Part shown: positions 7,262 to 14,111 of the stretch, piece after piece
Layout of the letters: every line of letters begins with the position of its first letter
Numbering within the stretch: the stretch's first letter is position 1
Assembly: GCA_964393845.1 (NCBI GenBank)
Contig: CAYMUX010000036.1
Location: 1 to 27,614, forward strand
Source: UBA6902 sp964393845
GTDB lineage: Bacteria > Nitrospirota > Thermodesulfovibrionia > UBA6902
Direction of reading: 5' to 3'
DNA length: 27,614 bases
Made by a program: the position numbers and the translations under genes
Notes under the pieces: model-generated
Told to the model about the DNA's origin: nothing
Seen by the model: the letters and a program-made list of their open reading frames with translations, nothing else
The model's database searches: none

Positions 7262-7290
7262 TTGACAAAGCCTTGAAACAGGACTAAAAT
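7262..7290 (+). promoter_or_regulatory. Promoter of the Rrf2 gene with overlapping operator
   Basis: The -35 TTGACA (7262-7267) and -10 TAAAAT (7285-7290) are 17 bp apart. The imperfect palindrome GACTAAAATGGTC (7282-7294) covers the -10, a likely site for autoregulation by the Rrf2 protein. The transcript would have a leader of only about 8 nt. Confidence 0.6.
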
Positions 7291-7304
7291 GGTCTTAATT
7301 AGAC

Positions 7305-7709
7305 ATGATAACCAGAAAGACTGATTATGCTATTAGGTGCGTCCTTCACTTGGCTAAAAGATACGGCGAGACAGTTATGGTCAATGAGATAGCGGCAGAG
7401 AGAGATATCCCTAAAAGTTTTCTTGCAAAGATACTCCAGACGCTTGCAAAAGCGGGGCTTGTCGAATCTCTCCGCGGAGTGCAGGGCGGGTTCAGGCTTG
7501 CACGAAAACCGTCGGATATCAGCCTGCTTGATGTGGTGGAGGCGATGGAAGGCCCGGTGGCAATGAATATCTGCGCTGTAGATAAAAAAAAATGCAGTTT
7601 CAGCAGCACATGTGTCGTGCATCCCGTGTGGGTGGATATACGGAAAGACGTTGAGTACCGTTTGAGGCAATGGGATTTTGCAAAACTATTAAACGTGGAA
7701 AGAAGTTGA
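7305..7709 (+). CDS. Rrf2/IscR-family Fe-S transcription regulator
   Basis: This 134-residue protein has the Rrf2 layout: TRKTDYAIRCVLHLA at the start, a winged helix with DIPKSFLAKILQTLAKAGLV, and the GVQGGFRLARKP wing. Three cysteines, C90, C97 and C103, match in spacing the [2Fe-2S] ligands of IscR-like proteins, so it probably senses redox, oxygen or Fe-S status. It is 104 bp upstream of ccoN on the same strand and has a strong promoter with an operator-like palindrome. It may control the cbb3 locus; this is inference from position. Confidence 0.9.
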   Translation: MITRKTDYAIRCVLHLAKRYGETVMVNEIAAERDIPKSFLAKILQTLAKAGLVESLRGVQGGFRLARKPSDISLLDVVEAMEGPVAMNICAVDKKKCSFSSTCVVHPVWVDIRKDVEYRLRQWDFAKLLNVERS

Positions 7710-7813
7710 TGACTATTAAATTTAATTGCATTACACCGGATTTAGTGCTAAAAAGTGTTTATAAGCTTTTTAGAGTTATTTTATTTGATCTCATTTAAGG
7801 AGGGGATTTAATC

Positions 7814-9223
7814 ATGAATGATTATCAATATGACAATCAGACGGTAAAAGGCTTCATCTTCTCTTCAATATTTTGGGGAGTGGTGGGTATTATCATTGGA
7901 TTATGGATTTCAATCCAGATGTGGAATCCCTCATGGAATATTCCGCCCTATTTTACCTTTGGAAGATTAAGGGTACTGCACACCAACGGCATTGCCTTTG
8001 GACTTGGCGTTGTCGCGATCTTTGGGATTTCATATTACATTGTAATGAGGCTGACAAAAAGGCCTTTGCTATTCCCACGCCTTGCCAGGTTTCATCTCTA
8101 TTTATTCAATATATCCCTTCCCCTTGCCGTAGTCAGCCTTCTCGCAGGAATGAACCAGTCCCTTGAATATGCGGAGTTGGAATAGCCGCTGGATATAGTT
8201 GTTGTTATCTTGTGGGTAATATTCGCAATAAACATATTCGGCATGATAATAAAAAGGAAAGAAGAACAGATGTATATATCCCTCTGGTATATAATTGTAA
8301 CGGTCATCGCAGTAGCTGTTCTGTATATCGTGAATAACCTTTCAGTTCCGGCAGGGTTATTTAAATCGTATTCCGTCTATGCCGGGGTAAACAGCGCCAA
8401 TATCCAGTGGTGGTATGGACACAATGTCGTTGGTTTTTTATTCACAACTCCTATACTTGCGATGTTCTACTACTTCTTGCCTAAAGCTACAGGACTGCCG
8501 ATCTTCAGTCACAGGCTTTCGATCATCGCTTTTTGGTCGCTTGTATTCGCATACCTGTGGACAGGCGCTCATCATCTGGTATATACCCCGCTGCCTGACT
8601 GGATACAGACTCTGGGTATTGTCTTTACAATATTTCTGATTGCCCCGTCCTGGGGGTCTGTTGTAAACGGGTTCTACACGGTAGCCCCTGACTGGTCAAA
8701 GATGAGGACGAATTATCTTACAAAGTTTTTCATATTCGGGATAACCTTCTACGGCCTTCAGACAGTGCAGGGCCCGACCCAGGGGTTAAGGGTTGTCAGC
8801 CAGCTTATTCATTACACCGACTGGGTGCCAGGCCATGTGCATATGGGCACGATGGGGTGGGTCACTATGACTGTGGCAGCTTCCATTTATTATATCGTTC
8901 CGAAAATATATAACACTGATATATACAGCGTGAAAGTGGCCAACACACATTTCTATCTTGTCCTTATCGGCCAGCTCATATTCTCTGTTACGATGTGGAT
9001 TACAGGGATTCAGCAGGGCGCGCTCTGGAAGGCTGTCAATCCCGACGGTACTCTTAAATATACGTTTATGGAGGGGCTTGTAAAGAATTATCCCTACTAG
9101 CAGATGAGGACCGTCGGAGGTGTGATATTTACGGTGGGGATGCTCTTCTTTATCTATAACATATTCATGACAGCGCGTAAGGGCAATGCCCTGGTCGCGC
9201 CTGCCGCAAAGGGGGTGAGATAA
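7814..9223 (+). CDS. ccoN: cbb3 oxidase catalytic subunit CcoN with two in-frame amber codons
   Basis: CcoN is the integral-membrane haem-copper subunit that reduces oxygen to water. Read through, the frame has 470 codons, the family's normal length, and runs to TAA at 9221-9223, but it is broken by TAG at 8183-8185 (codon 124) and TAG at 9098-9100 (codon 429). The first sits in YAELE-stop-PLDI, where the family has Trp; the second sits in YPY-stop-QMRT, where Trp or another aromatic is usual. All ligands are intact: H56 (LHTNG), CuB H203 (YGHN) and H253/H254, active-site Y313 (FYGLQTVQGP), H333, H341 and H343. There is no frameshift. The AAGGAGGGG site before the ATG is strong. The last base of the stop overlaps the ccoO ATG. 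It is either a young pseudogene, a consensus error, or read through. Confidence 0.88.
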
Positions 9224-10164
9224 TGGCTGGAGAACTCTATAAGAAACCAATAATGTTTGCTATAGTCTCAGCAGTCGTTATTCTCATAGGCACGGCAGTC
9301 ACCATGTTTGTCCCCATGATGACGGCCCAGATGCATCCGAAGCTTGAAAATCTGAAACCCTATACAGCCCTTCAGCTTGCCGGAAGGGACATCTACCAGA
9401 GGGAGGGATGCAATAATTGCCACACCCAGACGGTCAGACCTCTCAGGACAGAGGTTATGAGGTACGGTGAATATTCAAAGGCCGGTGAGTTTGCCTATGA
9501 CTACCCGTTTCTCTGGGGGTCAAAACGAACAGGGCCTGACCTTGCAAGGATAGGCAAAAAGTACCCCGATCAATGGCACTACAGGCACTTTGATGACCCG
9601 AGGAAATTTTTCCCGCAGTCAAATATGCCGGCTTACGGCTGGCTCAAGGATTACAAGCTCGATCCTCAGGACGTTAAAGGTCATATGGATACCCTCACCT
9701 TTCCTTATTCAAGTGAGGAGATATCTCAACTTGCCGGTAAAAATGAGCTCGATGCCCTTGTCGCTTACGTACAGGTTATCGGCACGGCTGTTGTTAAAAA
9801 ACGGGCCGCTCCCGCCGGGAAGGCCGAACCCGTAGAAATGGTAAATCCGCTTGCCGGAGATGCCGCCGCTATCACTGCCGGAAAAGTCATATATGAAGAG
9901 AACTGTCTTGAGTGCCACGGCACGGACCTCAAGGGTGATATCGGGCCGGACCTTGTTGACAACGTCTTCTTATACCAGGAAGGGGATCTGGCGGATGATG
10001 ATTATTTTGAGCTGGTACATAACGGCACCGAAGAAGGCAAGATAGAAGAAGGGCGCGCCATGAAGGGAGGGATGCCTCCTTTTATGGAAGTCATGAGCAA
10101 GGATGAAATATGGTCCGTTATTGCTTATATAAGGTCACTTCAGACCGGCAAGGAGGGGAAATGA
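9223..10164 (+). CDS. ccoO: CcoO-CcoP fusion, dihaem cytochrome c of cbb3 oxidase
   Basis: This 313-residue membrane-anchored cytochrome c passes electrons to CcoN. Residues 1-190 are a CcoO domain: one N-terminal transmembrane helix (FAIVSAVVILIGTAVTMFV), the haem motif CNNCH (63-67), RTGPDLARIG and the axial-Met region SNMPAY. A linker rich in Ala and Pro follows. The C-terminal part is a monohaem class I cytochrome domain with CLECH (228-232), a likely axial Met in GGMPPF and a terminal IWSVIAYIRSL helix. Typical CcoP has two haems, so this fusion has one fewer. The start overlaps the ccoN stop (TAATG), and the stop overlaps the next start (TGATG). It is intact. Confidence 0.9.
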   Translation: MAGELYKKPIMFAIVSAVVILIGTAVTMFVPMMTAQMHPKLENLKPYTALQLAGRDIYQREGCNNCHTQTVRPLRTEVMRYGEYSKAGEFAYDYPFLWGSKRTGPDLARIGKKYPDQWHYRHFDDPRKFFPQSNMPAYGWLKDYKLDPQDVKGHMDTLTFPYSSEEISQLAGKNELDALVAYVQVIGTAVVKKRAAPAGKAEPVEMVNPLAGDAAAITAGKVIYEENCLECHGTDLKGDIGPDLVDNVFLYQEGDLADDDYFELVHNGTEEGKIEEGRAMKGGMPPFMEVMSKDEIWSVIAYIRSLQTGKEGK

Positions 10165-10349
10165 TGTCGGAAGAAATGGAAAATGCAGAAGATTTTGAAG
10201 CAAAAGAAACATCAAATAAGCTGCCTGTAGGCTGGCTGATACTTTTCTGGGGGCTGATCATCTGGGGAGCATACTACCTTATTGCTTATACGCCTTCAAT
10301 CAGCGGATGGTCACAGACCAAGGCCTATGAGGAATCTTTAAAGAAGTGA
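10164..10349 (+). CDS. Stand-alone FixP_N (CcoP N-terminal) membrane peptide
   Basis: This 61-residue peptide matches the N-terminal domain of CcoP/FixP: an acidic start, NKLPVGW, a membrane helix WLILFWGLIIWGAYYLIAY and a short C-terminal part. It has no haem motif. In usual cbb3 oxidases this domain anchors the dihaem CcoP; here the soluble haem domain is fused to CcoO and the anchor is separate. The ATG at 10164, one codon after another ATG at 10161, gives better spacing from AGGAGGGG. The gene is overlapped by the ccoO stop, so it should be translated with it. Confidence 0.8.
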   Translation: MSEEMENAEDFEAKETSNKLPVGWLILFWGLIIWGAYYLIAYTPSISGWSQTKAYEESLKK

Positions 10350-10379
10350 GTTATGAGTTGAGAGTTAAGAGTTATGAGT
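10348..10379 (+). repeat. GAGTTATGAGTT-type short repeat
   Basis: The stretch contains GAGTTATGAG twice with GTTGAGAGTTAA between. The same family appears inverted at 24541-24573 next to polA. It begins inside the FixP_N stop codon. Confidence 0.55.
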
Positions 10380-10387
10380 CAATGTAG

Positions 10388-10408
10388 GGGCGAGGCGGCG
10401 CCTCGCCC
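10388..10408. repeat. Perfect GC-rich hairpin before the peroxiredoxin gene
   Basis: GGGCGAGGC (10388-10396) pairs with GCCTCGCCC (10400-10408) around GGC. A short CTTT follows, without a long T-run. It resembles dispersed TGTAGGGGCGAGG-type palindromes. A related but degenerate form may lie at 24478-24500. It could attenuate the operon between its oxidase and accessory parts. Confidence 0.55.
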
Positions 10409-10437
10409 TTTAGAATAAAATTTAAAAGGAGGTAATT

Positions 10438-10860
10438 ATGTCAAATGCATGTTCATGTCTGGGATGTAATGTAGGGGCCGAGATCATTACCGTAAGCTGC
10501 GACACAAAGTTCGTGCACCTTGCATGGCAGAGGGAGGAAGGGGCGCTGAAAGAGGTGAGATTCCCGATGGGGTCTGATACGACCGGCAGGCTTTCCAGGA
10601 TGTTCGGTGTTTATGACGAAGCGACAGGGCTTTCTTTAAGGGGCGCTTTTATTATTAGCCCCGAAGGGAAGCTGATGAATGCCGAGGTGAATTACTATAA
10701 TTTGGGCAGGAATGTCGAAGAGCTGATGAGGAAGTTCAAGGCGAACCTCCATCTTGCAGAGCATACTGCGGAAGGATGTCCGGCCAAGTGGAAAGAGGAG
10801 GGTGACAAGACGCTGAAACCATCGGCAAAGATGGTCGGGCGTGTTCACCAGGAACTGTAA
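10438..10860 (+). CDS. Peroxiredoxin (AhpC/TSA family) lacking its catalytic region
   Basis: Residues 14-140 match the C-terminal two thirds of a 2-Cys peroxiredoxin: EIITVSCDTKFVHLAWQ, LRGAFIISPEGKL, GRNVEELMRK and CPAKWK with the resolving-type Cys. The first residues, MSNACSCLGCNV, look like the normal start of the same family. Between V12 and G13-A14 about 60 residues are missing, including the peroxidatic Cys segment (normally FTFVCPTE). The frame is kept and an AAAAGGAGG site precedes the ATG. As it stands it cannot be a normal peroxidase. It sits inside the cbb3 locus, where a peroxidase would make sense for oxidative stress. A deletion or assembly collapse is the simplest reading. Confidence 0.8.
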   Translation: MSNACSCLGCNVGAEIITVSCDTKFVHLAWQREEGALKEVRFPMGSDTTGRLSRMFGVYDEATGLSLRGAFIISPEGKLMNAEVNYYNLGRNVEELMRKFKANLHLAEHTAEGCPAKWKEEGDKTLKPSAKMVGRVHQEL

Positions 10861-10870
10861 CGGAGGGGAT

Positions 10871-10911
10871 AATTCCCCTCTTTGGCAAAGAGGGGTTAGG
10901 GGAGATTTTTT
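10871..10911. repeat. C/G-rich palindromic repeat, copy 1
   Basis: A perfect stem CCCCTCTTT (10875-10883) and AAAGAGGGG (10887-10895) is followed by TTAGGGGAGA and six Ts at 10906-10911. It lies just after the peroxiredoxin stop and could also act as a weak terminator. Copy 3 is nearly the same sequence in the opposite direction. Confidence 0.7.
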
Positions 10912-10964
10912 GATAATGTTTATTCAATTATGATACCGATAACAATGCCGGAAAGGATAAAATC

Positions 10965-11057
10965 ATGGACATATCAATTTTCGCAACAATAGGTTTTACG
11001 ACGGCTGCATTAATCGGAATACTTGTCCTTTTCTTTATTTCATCAAAGGGACAGTAG
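10965..11057 (+). CDS. 30-residue single-helix membrane peptide
   Basis: The peptide starts MDISIFATIGFTT, has one transmembrane helix (about residues 5-25) and ends SSKGQ before TAG. A GGAAAGGATAAAA stretch precedes the ATG. Its size and position in the cbb3 locus fit a CcoQ-like or other small assembly subunit, but the sequence itself is not diagnostic. It lies between two palindromic repeats. Confidence 0.45.
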   Translation: MDISIFATIGFTTAALIGILVLFFISSKGQ

Positions 11058-11125
11058 TTACCCTAGGCAGCAAGCTATGCTCAGAAGGAATTGAGATTTA
11101 TTCTTCAAAAGAATATGGTATCTGT

Positions 11126-11164
11126 TATCCCCCCCTTTAGAAAAGGGGGGCGAGGGGGGATTTG
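11126..11164. repeat. C/G-rich palindromic repeat, copy 2 (divergent)
   Basis: The core has C7-TTT-AG and AAAA-G6, followed by CGAGGGGGGATTT. It has the same layout as copy 1 in the same direction, but with a longer C/G run and a different loop, so it is a diverged member. Confidence 0.6.
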
Positions 11165-11216
11165 ACAATGCGTAGGGGTGACTATGCTTTCGTATAACAA
11201 AAATTTAAAAATTAGA

Positions 11217-11253
11217 AAATCTCCCCTCACCCCTCTTTTCCAAAGAGGGGAAC
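11217..11253. repeat. C/G-rich palindromic repeat, copy 3 (inverted)
   Basis: CCCCTCTTT (11230-11238) and AAAGAGGGG (11242-11250) are preceded by AAAATCTCCCCTCA, the reverse complement of the TTAGGGGAGATTTT tail of copy 1 with one change. So the element is about 37 bp, with a palindrome and a one-sided tail. Confidence 0.7.
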
Positions 11254-11346
11254 CCACTCTTTTTTTCGAAGACCCATTTCATAATATAACCTCCACTGGC
11301 TTGCAGGAATTGAAACGGCTATGAGGACGGCGGATAAAAGGAGAAA

Positions 11347-11490
11347 ATGAACGGACAATCTGCGGCATATTTCATATTCGGTCTCACGCTCGTTGTTATT
11401 TTCATTGTGATAATTGTCTTCTATTACTCAAAGAAGCGACATAAAAAGGTAGAAGATCCGAAGTACAAGATGCTTGATGACGAAGATTAG
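11347..11490 (+). CDS. ccoQ: CcoQ-type small membrane protein with a CcoS-like tail
   Basis: This 47-residue protein has one membrane helix (about residues 8-28: FIFGLTLVVIFIVIIVFYY), a basic KKRHKK stretch and an acidic tail VEDPKYKMLDDED. The topology and place in the operon fit CcoQ, the small subunit that stabilises cbb3 oxidase. The tail nearly repeats that of CcoS in this locus (VEGPKYRMMDEEEED). An AAAAGGAGAAA site precedes the ATG. It ends with TAG and overlaps ccoG by 14 bp, which implies coupled translation. Confidence 0.7.
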   Translation: MNGQSAAYFIFGLTLVVIFIVIIVFYYSKKRHKKVEDPKYKMLDDED

Positions 11491-12694
11491 GAAGATACAG
11501 CCGTGGCGGTGGACTGTTGAGATTAGCCAGGCGGTCATACTCCTGGGGCTACCCTTCCTTAAAATAAAGGGCGAAAGCGCCTTAAGATTCGATGTACCTT
11601 CGCTGGAACTCCATTTTTTCGGGATGAATCTCTGGATGGAGGAATTTTTCATTGTCCTTGTCGCCCTGATATTCCTCTCTCTGCTCGTCATTTTAGTTAC
11701 CCTGCTCCTGGGAAGGATATGGTGCGGCTGGCTGTGTCCCCAGACGGTGATTGCTGATTTTACTTCATTTGTGGACAAGTCCGCAGGCAAGGGATTTCTT
11801 TTTAGAGTAATAGCATGGAGTGCAACATTCATTGTCAGCGTTATAATGGCCGCAAATCTCATTTGGTACTTTGTCTCTCCTTATGAATTCATTCCCCGTT
11901 TGTTCGAGGGAGGTCTTGGAAATATTATTTGGGGATTTTGGATAGTATTGACGGTCATACTCTTTCTGAATTTTGTCTTGCTCAGGCAGAAATTTTGTGC
12001 TACCGTCTGTCCTTATGCAAAACTGCAGGGCACGTTGTTTGACGACAGGACCCTTGTAGTCGCCTTTGATCCGCGCCGGAGGGATGAATGCATTGACTGC
12101 ATGGCCTGCGTCAGGACATGCCCTGTAGGCATCGATATAAGAAAGGGATTGAATATCGCCTGTATTCACTGCGCGGAATGCGTTGACAAGTGTGCGATGG
12201 TGATGGCGCAAAGAGGGGAAAATTCGCTGATCGGTTATTTCTTCGGCCTGCCCGGGGAAGGCGGGCGGATTGTCCGGCAGAATGTGATCATGATCGGTAC
12301 GGTCACTGCGGCTTTTCTCGTGTTCTTTATCTATCTGCTGGTTACAAGGATGCCCATAGATATGACCATACTCCCTAATTATGTCTTTCAGCCAAGGACG
12401 ATCAGCAACGGGAGTGTTGTAAATTCATATATCATATCCGTAAAAAACAGGGGGAGGGAAGATGCCGCGTTATCGGTCAAGGTAAATGGAATCCCCGGCA
12501 ATATAAAAATAGTCCCGGACAAAGTCCTGCGCGTCAGGGCGGGCGAGATAAGGAAGTTCCCCGTCTATATTTCCGTCAACAATATTAAGGGGGAAGAAAT
12601 AATGTGGAATATAAATATAATAGTCGAGACAGTAGAGGGTGAAAAATATATACTGACACGTAAGGCCAATTTTATTGTCCCGGAGGATAAATGA
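11477..12694 (+). CDS. ccoG: CcoG (RdxA/FixG), Fe-S cytochrome oxidase accessory protein
   Basis: CcoG is a polyferredoxin membrane protein that reduces Cu(II) for cbb3 oxidase assembly. This 405-residue protein has about five transmembrane segments, the NapH-type motifs GRIWCGWLCPQT and CATVCPYAKLQG, and two 4Fe-4S motifs (CIDCMACVRTCP and CIHCAECVDKC). The C-terminal 120 residues form an Ig-like IgPT/FixG_C domain. Translation probably starts at ATG 11477 rather than at TTG 11474. It overlaps the upstream small gene and the fixH start (ATGA). All motifs look intact. Confidence 0.93.
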   Translation: MTKIRKIQPWRWTVEISQAVILLGLPFLKIKGESALRFDVPSLELHFFGMNLWMEEFFIVLVALIFLSLLVILVTLLLGRIWCGWLCPQTVIADFTSFVDKSAGKGFLFRVIAWSATFIVSVIMAANLIWYFVSPYEFIPRLFEGGLGNIIWGFWIVLTVILFLNFVLLRQKFCATVCPYAKLQGTLFDDRTLVVAFDPRRRDECIDCMACVRTCPVGIDIRKGLNIACIHCAECVDKCAMVMAQRGENSLIGYFFGLPGEGGRIVRQNVIMIGTVTAAFLVFFIYLLVTRMPIDMTILPNYVFQPRTISNGSVVNSYIISVKNRGREDAALSVKVNGIPGNIKIVPDKVLRVRAGEIRKFPVYISVNNIKGEEIMWNINIIVETVEGEKYILTRKANFIVPEDK

Positions 12695-13443
12695 AGACGC
12701 TGATTGTCATTGTAAGCATAATCGGACTGTCTGCCGTAGCAGGGTCCATATTTGTAGGCGTGAAAAGCTTTGACGGCATTGTGACGGAACATCCTTATGA
12801 GAAGGGACTTGCATGGGATGAGACCAGGAACAAAGAGAAGGCGCTTGGCTGGAGTGTTGATATTGGAAACGGAAAATTCGCCACTGGATATAACGATGTC
12901 GTACTCTCTGTTTTTGATAAACATGGGAAGTCTCACCCCGGCGCTTCCGTCTCTATAACAATCAGCAGGCCTTCAACCCCGGCATATGACATGAATTACG
13001 CCGTGGAAAGGATTCAAGATGGTTCATATAGGGCAGCGGTCGATTTTCCGTTGCATGGGAATTGGGACATAGACGTGGATGTCTCAAGTGGAGCAGATAA
13101 GCTGCTTTTTAAAAAAAGGATATTTGTTGATAAAAAGGATATTGATGTTGTCTTTGATATAAAACCGAAACCAGTTTCCCCAATGAAAGAACTTGTATTC
13201 AGTGTCACTGTGACAGAGAAGGGAAGCCCTGTCACGGATGCTTCGGTTATTGTGGATTTGACCATGCCGGGGATGTATATGGGGACCAACAGGCCGGCGC
13301 TTATCCATACCGCCAACGGGAAATATGAAGGCAGGGGCATTATCCAGGCGTGTCCTCACGGGGGGAAGACATGGAGGGCCGAGGTAAAGATCACGCGGCA
13401 TAACAGAACTTATTCTGAGAGTTTTACATTTGAGGTCGAATAA
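12691..13443 (+). CDS. FixH/CcoH-like protein with added YtkA-like domain
   Basis: This 250-residue protein has an N-terminal membrane helix (TLIVIVSIIGLSAVAGSIFVG) followed by a FixH domain with YEKGLAWDETRNKEKALGW, the conserved FixH signature. Residues 160-250 add a second beta-rich domain with DLTMPGMYMG, a YtkA-like pattern. FixH/CcoH is needed for cbb3 oxidase assembly and stays with the complex. Most FixH proteins are about 150-170 residues, so this one is extended. The start overlaps ccoG (ATGA) and the stop overlaps the next gene (TAATG). Confidence 0.82.
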   Translation: MKTLIVIVSIIGLSAVAGSIFVGVKSFDGIVTEHPYEKGLAWDETRNKEKALGWSVDIGNGKFATGYNDVVLSVFDKHGKSHPGASVSITISRPSTPAYDMNYAVERIQDGSYRAAVDFPLHGNWDIDVDVSSGADKLLFKKRIFVDKKDIDVVFDIKPKPVSPMKELVFSVTVTEKGSPVTDASVIVDLTMPGMYMGTNRPALIHTANGKYEGRGIIQACPHGGKTWRAEVKITRHNRTYSESFTFEVE

Positions 13444-14111
13444 TGGAGGCCGGTTATCTTGCGGCTTTTACCACAGGTCTTATCGGGGGCTTCGGCCACT
13501 GCATAGGCATGTGCGGGCCTATTGTGGCCTCATATACCCTTCATGACTCTTCCCCGCCCTTTGACCGCTTTCTTTCCGCTATTCTTTACAACACAGGACG
13601 TATTACTACTTATGTTTTTATCGGCGCGCTGATGGGCCTGACAGGCTCCTTTGTGAACACTGCAGGGAGGCTTGCAGGGTTTCAGGAAATAGCGGCAATC
13701 GCGGCCGGTCTGTTCATGGTATTGATGGGGCTGCACATCTCAGGCTTTATAGGAAAGGCGGCCTGGCTGGAGTCACGCTCCGGCATAATCTTTAAAGCAG
13801 GCGCTTATATACTGATGGAGAAATCTCTATGGAGATATTATCCTATGGGCGCCCTTTTCGGATTTATCCCCTGCGGTCTATCATACTCCATATTTATTGC
13901 CGCTGCAGGGACCGGGAGTCTGCTTTCCGGTATGCTGTTAACACTGCTGTTCGGCCTGGGCACTCTGCCTGCGCTCCTGCTGGTCAGCGCTGTTGCGTCA
14001 TATATTGGTGTGAAACTGAGAGGCATTTTATATAAGGCGGCGGGCGGGGTCGTTATTGTCACGGGCATACTTTTTATTGTAAGAGGGGTAAAATTTTATG
14101 CCGGAATGTGA
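13443..14111 (+). CDS. SafE/TauE-like membrane protein of the cbb3 locus
   Basis: This 222-residue protein has about six transmembrane helices and two conserved motifs, GHCIGMCGP (residues 18-26) and GFIPCGL (about 138-144), of the COG2836 group often found in cytochrome oxidase and copper loci. The Cys and His in these motifs fit metal handling. In context it probably supplies copper or otherwise helps cbb3 assembly. It is not shown to export sulfite. Start and stop overlap both neighbours; ccoI begins 14 bp before its stop. Confidence 0.85.
   Translation: MEAGYLAAFTTGLIGGFGHCIGMCGPIVASYTLHDSSPPFDRFLSAILYNTGRITTYVFIGALMGLTGSFVNTAGRLAGFQEIAAIAAGLFMVLMGLHISGFIGKAAWLESRSGIIFKAGAYILMEKSLWRYYPMGALFGFIPCGLSYSIFIAAAGTGSLLSGMLLTLLFGLGTLPALLLVSAVASYIGVKLRGILYKAAGGVVIVTGILFIVRGVKFYAGM

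Noticed and set aside
8415..8639. Overlapping frame inside ccoN
   Set aside because: It is a shadow of a conserved CcoN region with its copper ligands and shows no protein-like pattern of its own.
7814..9223. Genome-wide reassignment of TAG to Trp or another amino acid
   Set aside because: Several intact genes here end with TAG at the expected place: mvhD (1860-1862), the mutase (7155-7157), the 30-residue peptide (11055-11057), the CcoQ-like gene (11488-11490) and ccoI (16534-16536). TAG is therefore a normal stop; only local readthrough remains possible.
10875..10911. Intrinsic terminator after the peroxiredoxin gene
   Set aside because: The hairpin is strong, but its T-run starts 10 bp later and the same hairpin with tail occurs inverted at 11217-11253, so it is better described as a repeat; a weak terminator effect is still possible.
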